Below, piece after piece: positions 9,159 to 17,520 of a stretch of DNA of 64,000 nt. The position numbers were made by a program, and so were the translations under genes. The stretch covers positions 2,542,001-2,606,000 of the forward strand of contig CP101406.1 of the NCBI GenBank assembly GCA_024758765.1, read 5' to 3'. Under the pieces are notes generated by a model. The model saw only the letters and a list, made by a program, of their open reading frames with translations. It was not told where the DNA came from and ran no database searches. Every line of letters begins with the position of its first letter. Within the stretch, counting starts at the first letter, position 1. This DNA is from Mycobacterium sp. SVM_VP21. GTDB lineage: Bacteria > Actinomycetota > Actinomycetes > Mycobacteriales > Mycobacteriaceae.

Positions 9159-10243
9159 TTGCGGAATCGCCCGGCGAACCCGCGCAGCGGCAGGTCGGCG
9201 CTGGTCAGCAGGCCCGGCGGCGCCGCCACCACCGACTTGATCGCATTTAGGGCGGGTAACCCGGTCACGGTCATGCCGATCGAGGCGAAGTTGTCCGGGT
9301 TGGACAGGTCCACGCCGGGCTTGGGGAAGATCATGTGCTTGTTGTAGACGCATGGATCACCGGTGACCCGGGTGATGTAGCAGCCCTTGATGTTCCAGTT
9401 CGGCTCGGTGAACGGCGTCATCTGCCACTCCAGATGCGTCTCGACCCGCGGCACACCGTTGACCATGCCCTGGTACTTAATGTAGTTGCCGCCCAACGAG
9501 CCCTTGGGCAGGGTGTACCAGCCCAGGTCGACGTCCCGGGTGCACACGCCGAGCTCGTAGTCGAACGTGACCTCGTCGAGGGTCAGATCGAAGCAGTCGG
9601 CCATCATCAGCACACTGTCGGCGAACACCCGGGTGAACTTCTCCAGCTTGCCCGGGATTTCCGGGTCGTCGGCGGGCTGGCCGTAACCGACCTCGATCCA
9701 GGTGTCCTTGGAGTGGTGGCACGACACGTCGACGGATTCGAGGGTGGTGATGTTCTCGATCTCGGCGACATCGGCCGAACACACCACGCCCAGAATCTGA
9801 TTGAGCCCCGGGTTCATTCCGGTGCCGTAGAAACTCGCGCCGCCCAACTCGGCGGCTTCAGCCAGCAGTTGCGTCACCGGTTTGCCTGACGGGTGCGGAT
9901 GGTTGCGGTCACGGTGCCAGCCGGTGATCCAGTCCGCGGTGGTCACGATGTTGATGCCCGCTTCCAAGACCTGGACGTAGAGGTCCTCATCGGGGAACAC
10001 CCCGTGAAACGTCAGCACGTCGGGCTTGGCGGCGATGATCTCCTCGACACTGCCGGTCGCGATGATTCCGTTGGGCGCGATCCCGGCCAGCTCGCCGGTG
10101 TCTTTGCCGATCTTGTCCGGCGAATAGCAGTGCACCCCTACCAGTTCGAGATCATCGCGGGCGGTCAACCGCCGGATCATCTCGGTCCCGACGTTGCCGG
10201 TGGCGACTTGGAAGACCCGGATGGGTGCGGCAGCTGCATTCAT
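9155..10243 (-). CDS. DapB-fold NAD(P)-dependent dehydrogenase
   Basis: The protein has 362 residues. An N-terminal Rossmann domain has VFQVATGNVGTEMIRRL and a second strand ending ELVGVHCYS. The C-terminal half has the dihydrodipicolinate-reductase-like/amine-dehydrogenase core (GTGMNPGLNQILG, SVDVSCHHSKDTW). Mycobacteria hold many of these in lipid and steroid loci; most are uncharacterised. The ATG at 10243 overlaps the stop of the Rieske gene (ATGA), and the stop overlaps the GTG of the monooxygenase. A longer reading to 10318 would run into the Rieske gene and is not needed. It is probably the oxidoreductase step of a three-gene catabolic route. Confidence 0.8.
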   Translation of the reverse strand: MNAAAAPIRVFQVATGNVGTEMIRRLTARDDLELVGVHCYSPDKIGKDTGELAGIAPNGIIATGSVEEIIAAKPDVLTFHGVFPDEDLYVQVLEAGINIVTTADWITGWHRDRNHPHPSGKPVTQLLAEAAELGGASFYGTGMNPGLNQILGVVCSADVAEIENITTLESVDVSCHHSKDTWIEVGYGQPADDPEIPGKLEKFTRVFADSVLMMADCFDLTLDEVTFDYELGVCTRDVDLGWYTLPKGSLGGNYIKYQGMVNGVPRVETHLEWQMTPFTEPNWNIKGCYITRVTGDPCVYNKHMIFPKPGVDLSNPDNFASIGMTVTGLPALNAIKSVVAAPPGLLTSADLPLRGFAGRFRK

Positions 10244-11271
10244 GCGGTGAAACCCTTCTGCGCGTAGACGTCGGCAGCACTGCCGCCGATGCCGTCGGGA
10301 TAGAACTGCTTGGCCCACTGGCGGATTGCGGTGAAGCCCTCATATTCGGCGGTTGCCAGGGCCGGCGGATCCGAATAGCGCTGATGCGACCAGATGTGGA
10401 TGTCCTGCTCGAATTGGCGGATCACTTCGCGACCGAAATCGGCCGCTCGGGCCTCGGCCCGGTCCGGGTCGCCGCCGGCGCCCGGTGAGCGGCCGATGTA
10501 GACCATGAAGCGAACGTCGGAGGTGGAGTCGTCAACGGGCGTGATCGCGGAGATGGTCCGGTTGTCGATCATCCCCCAGCTCTTGGTCACCGCGATCCCC
10601 AACCCGCCGTTGATGGCTTCCACGCCGCTGTTGACGTCCTCGATCAACTGAGCGTCGTCGCCTTCGAAGGTGATGGTGAAGTCGACGTAGGACACCGGTT
10701 CGGCGAAGTCGTGGCGGGTGAAGACCGGCACGATCGGGGTCTTGTGCACGTATTTGAAGTGGGCGAAGTCCACCCCGTTCTCCAGCACGTACTGCGGGTG
10801 CAGCTCAAGACCTGTGCGAAGCAGCCGCTGCTGCGGGTAGTAGTCGTCGGCGCTGCGATCGTCGAAGCTGGCGAACACATCCGGCGCGTCGAAGAACGGC
10901 GCCCGCCCCTGCGCGTCGTTCCAGATGTAGACCGACGCGTTGCGTTCGGTGACCGGATAGGTGGAGATGCGCCGGCCGCGGTTCGGCTTGTCCTGGTAGG
11001 GGATGCAGACGTTGCGGCCCTGGGAGTTCCACTGCCAACCGTGGAACGGGCATTGCAGCACCTCGCCGCAGACGGTGCCGCCGAAGCCCAGATGCGCACC
11101 CAGGTGTTCGCAGTAGGCGTCCATCACGGTGAGCTGACCCGACTCGGCCCGCCAGCCCACCATCTCCCGGCCGAAGTACTTCATGGCATGGACATCGCCA
11201 ACGCCGATCTCGTCGGACCAGGCGACTTGAAACCAGCCTGTCGGGTTCATCGACAACGGCGGTTTAGCCAT
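10240..11271 (-). CDS. Rieske non-haem iron oxygenase, KshA-like
   Basis: The protein has 343 residues. Rieske [2Fe-2S] ligands are visible as C54-x-H56 (YCEHLGAHL) and C74-x2-H77 (QCPFHGWQW). The mononuclear iron site is in ENGVDFAHFKYVHKT (Asp, His, His). Size and motif layout fit the 3-ketosteroid 9-alpha-hydroxylase oxygenase (KshA) group, whose members act on steroids, bile acids or related rings with a separate reductase. No reductase is encoded next to it. It is the first gene of the operon and is divergent from a TetR regulator across 109 bp carrying a candidate operator. The substrate is inferred only by family. Confidence 0.85.
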   Translation of the reverse strand: MAKPPLSMNPTGWFQVAWSDEIGVGDVHAMKYFGREMVGWRAESGQLTVMDAYCEHLGAHLGFGGTVCGEVLQCPFHGWQWNSQGRNVCIPYQDKPNRGRRISTYPVTERNASVYIWNDAQGRAPFFDAPDVFASFDDRSADDYYPQQRLLRTGLELHPQYVLENGVDFAHFKYVHKTPIVPVFTRHDFAEPVSYVDFTITFEGDDAQLIEDVNSGVEAINGGLGIAVTKSWGMIDNRTISAITPVDDSTSDVRFMVYIGRSPGAGGDPDRAEARAADFGREVIRQFEQDIHIWSHQRYSDPPALATAEYEGFTAIRQWAKQFYPDGIGGSAADVYAQKGFTA

Positions 11272-11341
11272 GTCAACGGTGTCCTCTCTGTGGTCTCCGA
11301 GCGGGCCGACGGTCGCAGCATAGTGCGGATTGCAATGGAAT

Positions 11342-11357
11342 CATAGTGGGTGCTATG
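11342..11357 (+). promoter_or_regulatory. Candidate TetR operator in divergent promoter region
   Basis: CATAG-N6-CTATG is a perfect inverted repeat between the Rieske operon and the tetR gene. The word CATAGTG occurs here (11342) and once more 23 bp upstream (11319). This layout suits a divergent autoregulated TetR switch. Confidence 0.45.
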
Positions 11358-11380
11358 TAAATGTTGTTAGGATTCGGCGG

Positions 11381-12013
11381 ATGGCTCAATCGCAGGCGCG
11401 GCGCAGCAATAGGCGGGGGCTGGCGACCCGCGAGGCGATGCTGGACGCCGCGGTGCGCTCCCTGTCCACCGGGGACCCCGGCGCGGTGTCGGCCAGCCGG
11501 ATCGCTAAGGAGAGCGGCGCCACCTGGGGCGCGGTGCAATATCAGTTCGGCGACGTCGACGGGTTCTGGGCGGCGGTGTTGCACCGCACCGCCGAGCGCC
11601 GCGACGCCGCGATCTCGGCGTTCGGCAGCGTGAAATCGGATGCGCCGCTGCGGGAACGAGTCGCGGCCATCATCGACACGCTCTATGACGGGCTGGCGTC
11701 ACCGGATTCACGCGCGATCGAGAACCTACGTGCCGCACTCCCCCGCGATCACCGCGAACTGGAACGGCTGTATCCGCGCACCGCGGCCGAGTTGTACTCC
11801 TGGGGCAAGAGCTGGCTGACGACATGCCATGCGGCCTTCGCCGACCTAGGAGTCGATCCCCAACGGGTGCGGGAGGTGGCTGCCCTCATCCCCGGTGCGA
11901 TGCGCGGACTGGTCTCGGAACGCCAGCTGGGCTCCTACGCCGACCTGGACGAGGCCCGCCACGGCCTGACCAATGCACTGGCGGCATACCTCGAGCAGTC
12001 CCGGCCCGGCTGA
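11381..12013 (+). CDS. TetR-family transcriptional regulator
   Basis: The protein has 210 residues. The N-terminal helix-turn-helix covers about 15-60 (TREAMLDAAVRSL, then SASRIAKESGATWGAVQYQF), followed by an all-helical ligand-binding domain. It is divergent from the Rieske operon and most likely controls it and itself through the inverted repeat at 11342-11357. The ATG at 11381 is chosen because the in-frame codons upstream lie across that operator. The ligand is probably a pathway substrate or its CoA ester; this is inference. Confidence 0.85.
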   Translation: MAQSQARRSNRRGLATREAMLDAAVRSLSTGDPGAVSASRIAKESGATWGAVQYQFGDVDGFWAAVLHRTAERRDAAISAFGSVKSDAPLRERVAAIIDTLYDGLASPDSRAIENLRAALPRDHRELERLYPRTAAELYSWGKSWLTTCHAAFADLGVDPQRVREVAALIPGAMRGLVSERQLGSYADLDEARHGLTNALAAYLEQSRPG

Positions 12014-12052
12014 AACCGGGGGCTGCGCAAACCGGGGCCGCCACGTCAGGAT

Positions 12053-13642
12053 GTGATGATGTTTGGCCTCGTCGTTGTTGTCACCCTCGTCGCCACCGTG
12101 GTCGCCGGCACGATTCTGGGCAAGCGCTATCGCGTCGGCCCCCCGGTGTTGCTCATCCTGCTCGGCGGCATGCTGGGTCTGATCCCCCGCTTCGGCGAAA
12201 CCCAGCTCGACGGGGAGATCGTGTTGCTGCTGTTCCTGCCGGCGATCCTGTACTGGGAGAGCATGAACACCAGCTTCCGGGAGATCCGGGCCAACCTGCG
12301 CGTGATCGTGCTCGTCAGCATCGGACTGGTGATTGCGACTGCGGTAGCGGTGTCCTGGACGGCGCGATCGCTGGGCATGGAGCCACATGCGGCGTCAGTT
12401 CTGGGCGCCGTCCTCTCGCCCACCGACGCGGCCGCGGTGGCCGGCCTGGCAAAGAAGTTGCCGCGCCGGCCACTGACCGTGCTGCGCGCCGAAAGCATCA
12501 TCAACGACGGCACCGCACTGGTGCTGTTCGCGGTGACGGTCGCCGTCGCCACGGGCAGCCCGGCGATCGGCCCCATCGACCTGGTGGGCCGCTTCGTCGG
12601 CTCCTACCTCGGCGGTATCGCGGCCGGACTGCTCGTCGGTGCCGCGGTCACGCTGCTGCGCCGCCGCATCGACGCGCCGCTGGAGGAAGGCGCCCTGAGC
12701 ATCTTGACACCGTTCGCGGCATTCCTGCTCGCCCAGACTTTTCACTGCAGCGGCGTCGTCGCGGTGCTGGTGTCGGCACTGGTCCTGACCTATGTCGGCC
12801 CGCGGGTGATCGCGGCCCGTTCGCGGCTGCAGGCATACGCCTTCTGGGACATGGCGACCTTTTTGATCAATGGCTCACTGTGGGTGTTCGTCGGAGTACA
12901 GATTCCTGGGGCGGTGCACGGGATCGTCAATGTCGGCGACGGTATTCGTCATGCCACGGTGCTGGCCCTCGCTGTCACCGGTGTAGTCGTCGTGACGCGA
13001 ATCGCCTGGTCAGAGATCACCACCGTGCTGCTGCGCACCCTGGACCGGCGTGCCGTGCAGCGGACCCGCCGGGTGAGCTGGCGTCAGCGCGCGGTGTCGA
13101 GTTGGGCGGGCTTCCGCGGCGCGGTCTCCCTGGCCGCGGCACTGGCCGTCCCGCTGTCCACCCGTGCGGGCACCCCTTTTCCGGATCGCAATCTGATCAT
13201 CTACGTGGTCACCGTCGTGATCCTGGTGACGGTGCTGGTCCAAGGCAGCACACTGCCCGCGGTCGTGCGGTGGGCGCGGATGCCCGAGGATGCCGCACAC
13301 GCCGAGGAGTTACAGCTGGCACGTACCCGGGCCGCTGAAGCCGCCCTGGAAGCGTTGCCGCGGGTGGCCGATGAACTCGCCGTCAGCCCGGATCTGGTGG
13401 TTCGGCTGCTCAAGGAGTATCAGGATCAGGCCGAGCTGGTGGCGGTCTCCGATCAGCCCAGCGCCGCCGCGGAACGCGACGACATGGTGCGCCGAGTCCA
13501 CCTGGGTGTCCTGGAGCACAAACGCCGTGCCGTGACCGAGCTGCGCGACCGAAATCAGATCGACGACATCGTGTTACGTGAGGTTCAGGCCGACATGGAC
13601 CTGGAGGAAGTGCGACTGCTGGGGCCTGCCGACACCGAATAG
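12053..13642 (+). CDS. Cation:proton antiporter, CPA1 (NhaP/NHE-like)
   Basis: The protein has 529 residues, with about 12 hydrophobic segments in residues 1-400. The ion-site segment ETQLDGEIVLLLFLPAILYWESM matches the F-LPP-IL-type transmembrane 4 region of the family, and GAVLSPTDAAAVAGL holds the conserved substrate-binding Asp. RAESIINDGTALVLF is the matching E/ND segment of NhaP and NHE exchangers. A cytoplasmic tail of about 130 residues is helical and charged. It should exchange Na+ or K+ for H+ across the plasma membrane for pH or salt homeostasis. Starts at 12053 (GTG), 12056 or 12059 are all possible. It lies 39 bp after the TetR gene. Confidence 0.88.
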   Translation: MMMFGLVVVVTLVATVVAGTILGKRYRVGPPVLLILLGGMLGLIPRFGETQLDGEIVLLLFLPAILYWESMNTSFREIRANLRVIVLVSIGLVIATAVAVSWTARSLGMEPHAASVLGAVLSPTDAAAVAGLAKKLPRRPLTVLRAESIINDGTALVLFAVTVAVATGSPAIGPIDLVGRFVGSYLGGIAAGLLVGAAVTLLRRRIDAPLEEGALSILTPFAAFLLAQTFHCSGVVAVLVSALVLTYVGPRVIAARSRLQAYAFWDMATFLINGSLWVFVGVQIPGAVHGIVNVGDGIRHATVLALAVTGVVVVTRIAWSEITTVLLRTLDRRAVQRTRRVSWRQRAVSSWAGFRGAVSLAAALAVPLSTRAGTPFPDRNLIIYVVTVVILVTVLVQGSTLPAVVRWARMPEDAAHAEELQLARTRAAEAALEALPRVADELAVSPDLVVRLLKEYQDQAELVAVSDQPSAAAERDDMVRRVHLGVLEHKRRAVTELRDRNQIDDIVLREVQADMDLEEVRLLGPADTE

Positions 13643-13731
13643 CCGCCGGACTCCTCGACGATGGGACTCCTGCGTTGAGCGGGCCCCGGTCGGTGGCGAC
13701 AGGATGTCCACCGACCACTACTATCCACTGC

Positions 13732-14418
13732 GTGAGCGATTCCTCGGCCCGCCGATTAAGACTCACCAGGCGAGGCACTGTGCTGGCGGCAGTCTTGCTG
13801 ACCGCTCCCGTTGTGATTCCCGCCGGGACGCCCGGTGCTGTTGCACCGGCCAGCGCGGCCTGCCCCGACGTCGAAGTGGTGTTCGCCCGTGGGCGGTTGG
13901 AATCGCCCGGGGCCGGCGCGGTCGGCAACGCGTTCGTCAGCGCACTGCGCTCCAAGACCTCCAAGTACGTCAGTCTGTATGCGGTGAACTACCCCGCTGA
14001 CAACCAGATCGACCAGGGCGCCAACGACATGAGCGCCCACATCCAGAACACCATCAACGGATGCCCCAACACCCGCATTGTGCCGGGGGGCTACTCACTG
14101 GGTGCAGCAGTCACCGACGTAATGCTTGCGGTCCCCTTCTCGGCATTCGGCTTCAACAATCCCCTGCCGCCGGGCGCCGACGAGCACATCGCCGCGGTGG
14201 CGCTCTTCGGCAACGGCAGTCAATGGGTCGGCCCCATCACAAACTTCAACCCGATCTACAACGATCGGACCATTGAGCAGTGCCACGGCGCCGACCCGAT
14301 CTGCAACCCGGCCGACCCGAACACCTGGGAAGAGAACTGGCCGCAACACCTAGCCAGTGCTTACATTTCGTCAGGGATGGTCAACCAGGCCGCTGACTTC
14401 GTCGCCGGAAAGCTGTAG
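13732..14418 (+). CDS. Secreted cutinase-family serine esterase
   Basis: The protein has 228 residues from the GTG at 13732. A signal peptide (RRLRLTRRGTVLAAVLLTAP, then PASAACPDVEV) is followed by a cutinase alpha/beta-hydrolase domain. The nucleophile Ser is in GGYSLGAA near residue 121 (GYSQG is more usual). The catalytic Asp lies in GADPICNP near 188 and the His in WPQHLASAY near 206. Cys pairs sit in the usual places (AACPDV, NGCPNT, EQCH, PICN). It probably acts outside the cytoplasm on lipid esters. It ends 20 bp from the convergent DUF2652 gene. Confidence 0.88.
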   Translation: MSDSSARRLRLTRRGTVLAAVLLTAPVVIPAGTPGAVAPASAACPDVEVVFARGRLESPGAGAVGNAFVSALRSKTSKYVSLYAVNYPADNQIDQGANDMSAHIQNTINGCPNTRIVPGGYSLGAAVTDVMLAVPFSAFGFNNPLPPGADEHIAAVALFGNGSQWVGPITNFNPIYNDRTIEQCHGADPICNPADPNTWEENWPQHLASAYISSGMVNQAADFVAGKL

Positions 14419-14438
14419 CCGGTCGGAGCTGACCGCGG

Positions 14439-15158
14439 TCAGCCTTTCGAGAGTTCGGGGGTCCCACGGCCCAAGCCGCGAAATCCCTCGCAGGGTTCCT
14501 TGGCACCGACCACGAATGGCAGCGCCTTCCAGCGAAACCGCATCCTGCCGCGAAATCCCATGGCGTCCGGCGGCGGTGGTACCGCCGACTTCGCCAGATC
14601 CAGGTAGTACGTGGACGTTTGGCCCAATCCTTCGAAGTCGTGCACCAACGGTGTGCACACCGCACGAACCGGCTCGTCTAGCCGTTGCGCGACGGCATCG
14701 GTCATCAACACGTATTCGGGAACCGGCACCAGGTTCTTGAGCATCCGATGCACCAGGATGACGTCTACGCCGGCAAGTTCGGTGTGGCGCTTGACCTTCT
14801 GCTCGGCCACCTCGCCCTCATGGGCGACAAACTTCAACGAGAGGTTCATCAGCTGCTCGCAGCTCTCGCAGTGACAGTTGCGGCCGTTCTCAATACGGGC
14901 CCGACGATTCAGGAACGCCTGATGCATCCGCGACAACCGCTCACTCACCAACACCTGGGCGTCACCGTCGGGCGCCCAGAAGAAGGCGGCGTCGCCCTCC
15001 AGCTTCGCCAGTTTCATGCCCTTGGCGGCATCGATGACCGATTCCAGTAGCGCGGCCACTGCCATCTGGGCGTGCACCAGATGGGTCCGGTTCCAGTTCA
15101 TGTATGCGGTGTATCCGCCGATGTCGGCAATGACGAGCACGGCGCGCCGGATGGCCAT
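14439..15158 (-). CDS. DUF2652-family protein (cyclase-homology-like)
   Basis: The protein has 239 residues. It starts [20 protein letters not shown] and contains [14 protein letters not shown]. These two strands resemble nucleotide-cyclase homology domains (DIxGYT and KxxGDAxF) and are typical of DUF2652, but the later substrate-binding motifs of true cyclases are not apparent. A Cys/His knuckle ([10 protein letters not shown]) lies in the middle. The C-terminus ([15 protein letters not shown]) is basic. It is the last gene of the long minus-strand cluster, 25 bp after a CMD-like gene. Enzymatic activity is unproven. Confidence 0.75.
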   Translation of the reverse strand: MAIRRAVLVIADIGGYTAYMNWNRTHLVHAQMAVAALLESVIDAAKGMKLAKLEGDAAFFWAPDGDAQVLVSERLSRMHQAFLNRRARIENGRNCHCESCEQLMNLSLKFVAHEGEVAEQKVKRHTELAGVDVILVHRMLKNLVPVPEYVLMTDAVAQRLDEPVRAVCTPLVHDFEGLGQTSTYYLDLAKSAVPPPPDAMGFRGRMRFRWKALPFVVGAKEPCEGFRGLGRGTPELSKG

Positions 15159-15183
15159 GAACTCAAGATTCTAGTCCGAGTAG

Positions 15184-15756
15184 CTAGCCGTAGCCACGCT
15201 TCACCAGGTGGCGGGCGCCTGCCTCCATGGCAGCTGGGCCGGCCACCTCGAAGCCAAACGCATTGGCCAACCGGTCGGTGATGTTGAAGACCAGGCTCAC
15301 CGCCAGGGCATCCTTGACCTGCTCGGCAGTGACGCCGCTCGCCAGCACGGCACGTACATCGTCGGCGTCGACGCGGTGCTGGCGCGTCAGCTTGTCGAGC
15401 AGGCGAAGCGCAGCCCGCAACTCTTCGGTGATCGGGGCGGTGTCCAGATCGGCGAGGGTGGCGGCTGCGGTCGCGTCGTCGAAGCAGATGTTGGACGTGG
15501 CGGTGTGTGCGGCGACGCAGAACGGACAGTCGTTGGCCTTCGAGACGTAGGCGGCCATGAGTTCTCGCTCCCCGATCGTCCACACCGATGGTCCGCGCAT
15601 CGCCTCGTTGGTCAGCGGTCCTCCGCCGTAGAACTCCGGGCGATAGAACGCGAGTTTGACGGCGTCGACCACCGGTTGCCGTGACACCAGCCGAATGATT
15701 GCCAGCAGGGCCTTGGTGCGCAGCCGGTGGCCGCGATCGAGGATGGCCAGTCTCAT
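15184..15756 (-). CDS. AhpD/carboxymuconolactone-decarboxylase-like protein with CxxC
   Basis: The protein has 190 residues. The AhpD-type core reads YVSKANDCPFCVAAHTAT, with the redox-active CPFC pair and the nearby His of the family. It is likely a peroxidase-like or thiol-oxidoreductase enzyme of the CMD superfamily. The ATG at 15756 overlaps the stop of the small gene upstream (ATGA), implying coupled translation and possibly a heteromeric partnership, since CMD proteins work as oligomers. Confidence 0.8.
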   Translation of the reverse strand: MRLAILDRGHRLRTKALLAIIRLVSRQPVVDAVKLAFYRPEFYGGGPLTNEAMRGPSVWTIGERELMAAYVSKANDCPFCVAAHTATSNICFDDATAAATLADLDTAPITEELRAALRLLDKLTRQHRVDADDVRAVLASGVTAEQVKDALAVSLVFNITDRLANAFGFEVAGPAAMEAGARHLVKRGYG

Positions 15757-16070
15757 CGCTTTCCCCGGTCCGCGGTGGCGTCGGTGAGCGCGTCCAGCGC
15801 GCTGGTGTACTGCCGGGTCGCCTGGCCGACGGCGGCGCACACCACGATCTCGAAGATCTGGTCTTCGCTCAGACCTGCGGCTCCGACGGCGGCAACGTCC
15901 TGGTCGGACACGCTGTACGAGCGCACGGCCACCTTGTCGACCAGGGTGCTGATCGGTCCTTCAAGACCGGCGTTGTCATAAGCCGCCCGGCGCAAGTCGA
16001 GCGGCGCTGTTCCGCCCTTACCCAAAACGCGGTCCAGCAGCGCTTGATGTAGTTCGGTGATGTCGGACAT
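15753..16070 (-). CDS. Small CMD-like helical protein lacking Cys
   Basis: The protein has 105 residues. The helical pattern (VAAVGAAGLSEDQIFEIVVCAAVGQATRQY) resembles the C-terminal half of carboxymuconolactone-decarboxylase-like proteins, but there is no CxxC motif. It directly precedes and overlaps the CxxC-containing CMD gene. I infer a split two-subunit arrangement in which this chain is a non-catalytic partner. Its family assignment is tentative. Confidence 0.6.
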   Translation of the reverse strand: MSDITELHQALLDRVLGKGGTAPLDLRRAAYDNAGLEGPISTLVDKVAVRSYSVSDQDVAAVGAAGLSEDQIFEIVVCAAVGQATRQYTSALDALTDATADRGKR

Positions 16071-16161
16071 GGGTTTTCGTGGACCTCCTCGTCACGCACA
16101 GGGTCACCTCGGCGAGTCGTTACCCGTCCATTGTGCGACCGCCGGGCCATCGCAGTCCAGA

Positions 16162-16722
16162 TCAGCGCGACAGATTCGCCGGCGGGGTGTGAACGAGGCC
16201 GGGATCGGGTGCCCCGGACATGCGCAGCAGACCCCGCACAACGCGGAAGACCAGCGGCCAGGAGCGCGGATCGCGCAGGTTGATGCCGCCGATCAGTTGT
16301 TTGACCATGGACAACGTGTCGAAATAAATGCGCTCGACGGTCAGGTTCTCGTGCTCGTCGAAGATGAAGTAGGCGGTCATACGGGTGCGGTGTCGTGATC
16401 CGGTGGCCGGAACAGTGCCCAGCGGCCCCAGATGTGTTCCGGTCAGCCAGAATTCGACGATCACCGCGTCGGCACTGTGGCGCAGCGCGATGATCTCGTG
16501 GTTCTGGTCCGGGAAGGCTACTCGGGTGTCGTGGTAGTAGCCGCGCACTTCGGCATCGCCGTCGTGCACGGTCAGCGTCGGGATGATCTCGTAGTGCGGG
16601 TGCGGGAACGTGGCCAATACGTCGTCCCAGTCCTTCCGCACTTCGTCCCGGAAATGATCGAGGACCAGCTTTTCGCGGGCTTGCAGGACCTCAACGGACG
16701 GGATGGCGTAGCGGTCGGTCAC
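16162..16722 (-). CDS. SnoaL/NTF2-like fold protein
   Basis: The protein has 186 residues. The pattern EVRGYYHDTRVAFPDQNHEIIALR, followed by DAVIVEFWLTGTHLGPL and YFIFDEHENLTVERIYFDT, is a SnoaL-like cone-shaped alpha+beta barrel. Such proteins act as small-molecule hydrolases, isomerases or binding pockets. It lies 18 bp downstream of the MerR gene in the mymA-like cluster, so a role in processing the same metabolite is plausible. Confidence 0.75.
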   Translation of the reverse strand: MTDRYAIPSVEVLQAREKLVLDHFRDEVRKDWDDVLATFPHPHYEIIPTLTVHDGDAEVRGYYHDTRVAFPDQNHEIIALRHSADAVIVEFWLTGTHLGPLGTVPATGSRHRTRMTAYFIFDEHENLTVERIYFDTLSMVKQLIGGINLRDPRSWPLVFRVVRGLLRMSGAPDPGLVHTPPANLSR

Positions 16723-16740
16723 GGTGTTCCCCTCGTGGAG

Positions 16741-17511
16741 TCAGGCGTTGTCCTGCAAGCGCCCTTCGTGCTCAGGGCTTGTCTGCCGATACTGCCGCAG
16801 CTCGGCGCGCACCGCCGCATCGAATGCCCGATCCAGGCTGGCGTGCGCCGACCGCCGTGCCACCCTGCGCATGGCGTCGACCAGGTCCGCGGCCCAGGCG
16901 AGTTCCTCGTCATTGCTCGGCAACCACCCGGGTCCGCGCTGCCGAACCACCTCGGCGTGTCCGGTGCGGGTCAGAAGCTCGGCGGCGGCGTCCAGTTTCT
17001 TGTCGACGGCGGTCACGGTCTCCAGCATCTCCGCCAACGGCATCCCGCGTGACATCAGCGTGGCGAGATCATCGATCTGATCCGTGTCGGCCACCCGGTA
17101 GACGTCGTCGGCGTCGGTCGGTTCGATGACTCCACTGGCGGTCAGGCGCCGCAGCAATGGTGCGTCCAACCGACCCAGCCGCGCCTCCAATTGTTCGAGC
17201 GTCATGGTCTGCGACACCGGACGTGACCATGGCGCGGTCACCAACTCTGCCAGATCAGCCAGGTCCAAAACTTCGACCAAGGCCTCCCCGCGCTGCAGCC
17301 CGGTCAGGAACTTCAGGATGTGCTTGACCGTGAATCCCTCGCCGAGCAAACGGATGATCGCCTGCAACTGCTTCAGGTGCCGGTCGGTATAGATCGCGAC
17401 CCGGCCTCGGCGCTGGGGCCGGGGCAACAGACCGCTTTCCTGGTACACCCGGACGTTGCGAGTGGTGGTCCCAGCCTGTCTCGCAAGATCGTCGATCCGG
17501 TACTCGGTCAC
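16741..17511 (-). CDS. MerR-family transcriptional regulator
   Basis: The protein has 256 residues. The N-terminal MerR winged helix reads YRIDDLARQAGTTTRNVRVYQESGLLP with RRGRVAIYTDRHLKQL. The C-terminal ~170 residues are a long helical domain without the Cys ligands of metal sensors, so an organic ligand is likelier. It lies inside the monooxygenase cluster, 9 bp after the Baeyer-Villiger gene, and probably regulates that operon. The M. tuberculosis mymA locus uses an AraC-type regulator (VirS) instead, from memory. Confidence 0.85.
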   Translation of the reverse strand: MTEYRIDDLARQAGTTTRNVRVYQESGLLPRPQRRGRVAIYTDRHLKQLQAIIRLLGEGFTVKHILKFLTGLQRGEALVEVLDLADLAELVTAPWSRPVSQTMTLEQLEARLGRLDAPLLRRLTASGVIEPTDADDVYRVADTDQIDDLATLMSRGMPLAEMLETVTAVDKKLDAAAELLTRTGHAEVVRQRGPGWLPSNDEELAWAADLVDAMRRVARRSAHASLDRAFDAAVRAELRQYRQTSPEHEGRLQDNA

Positions 17512-17520
17512 TATGACATC

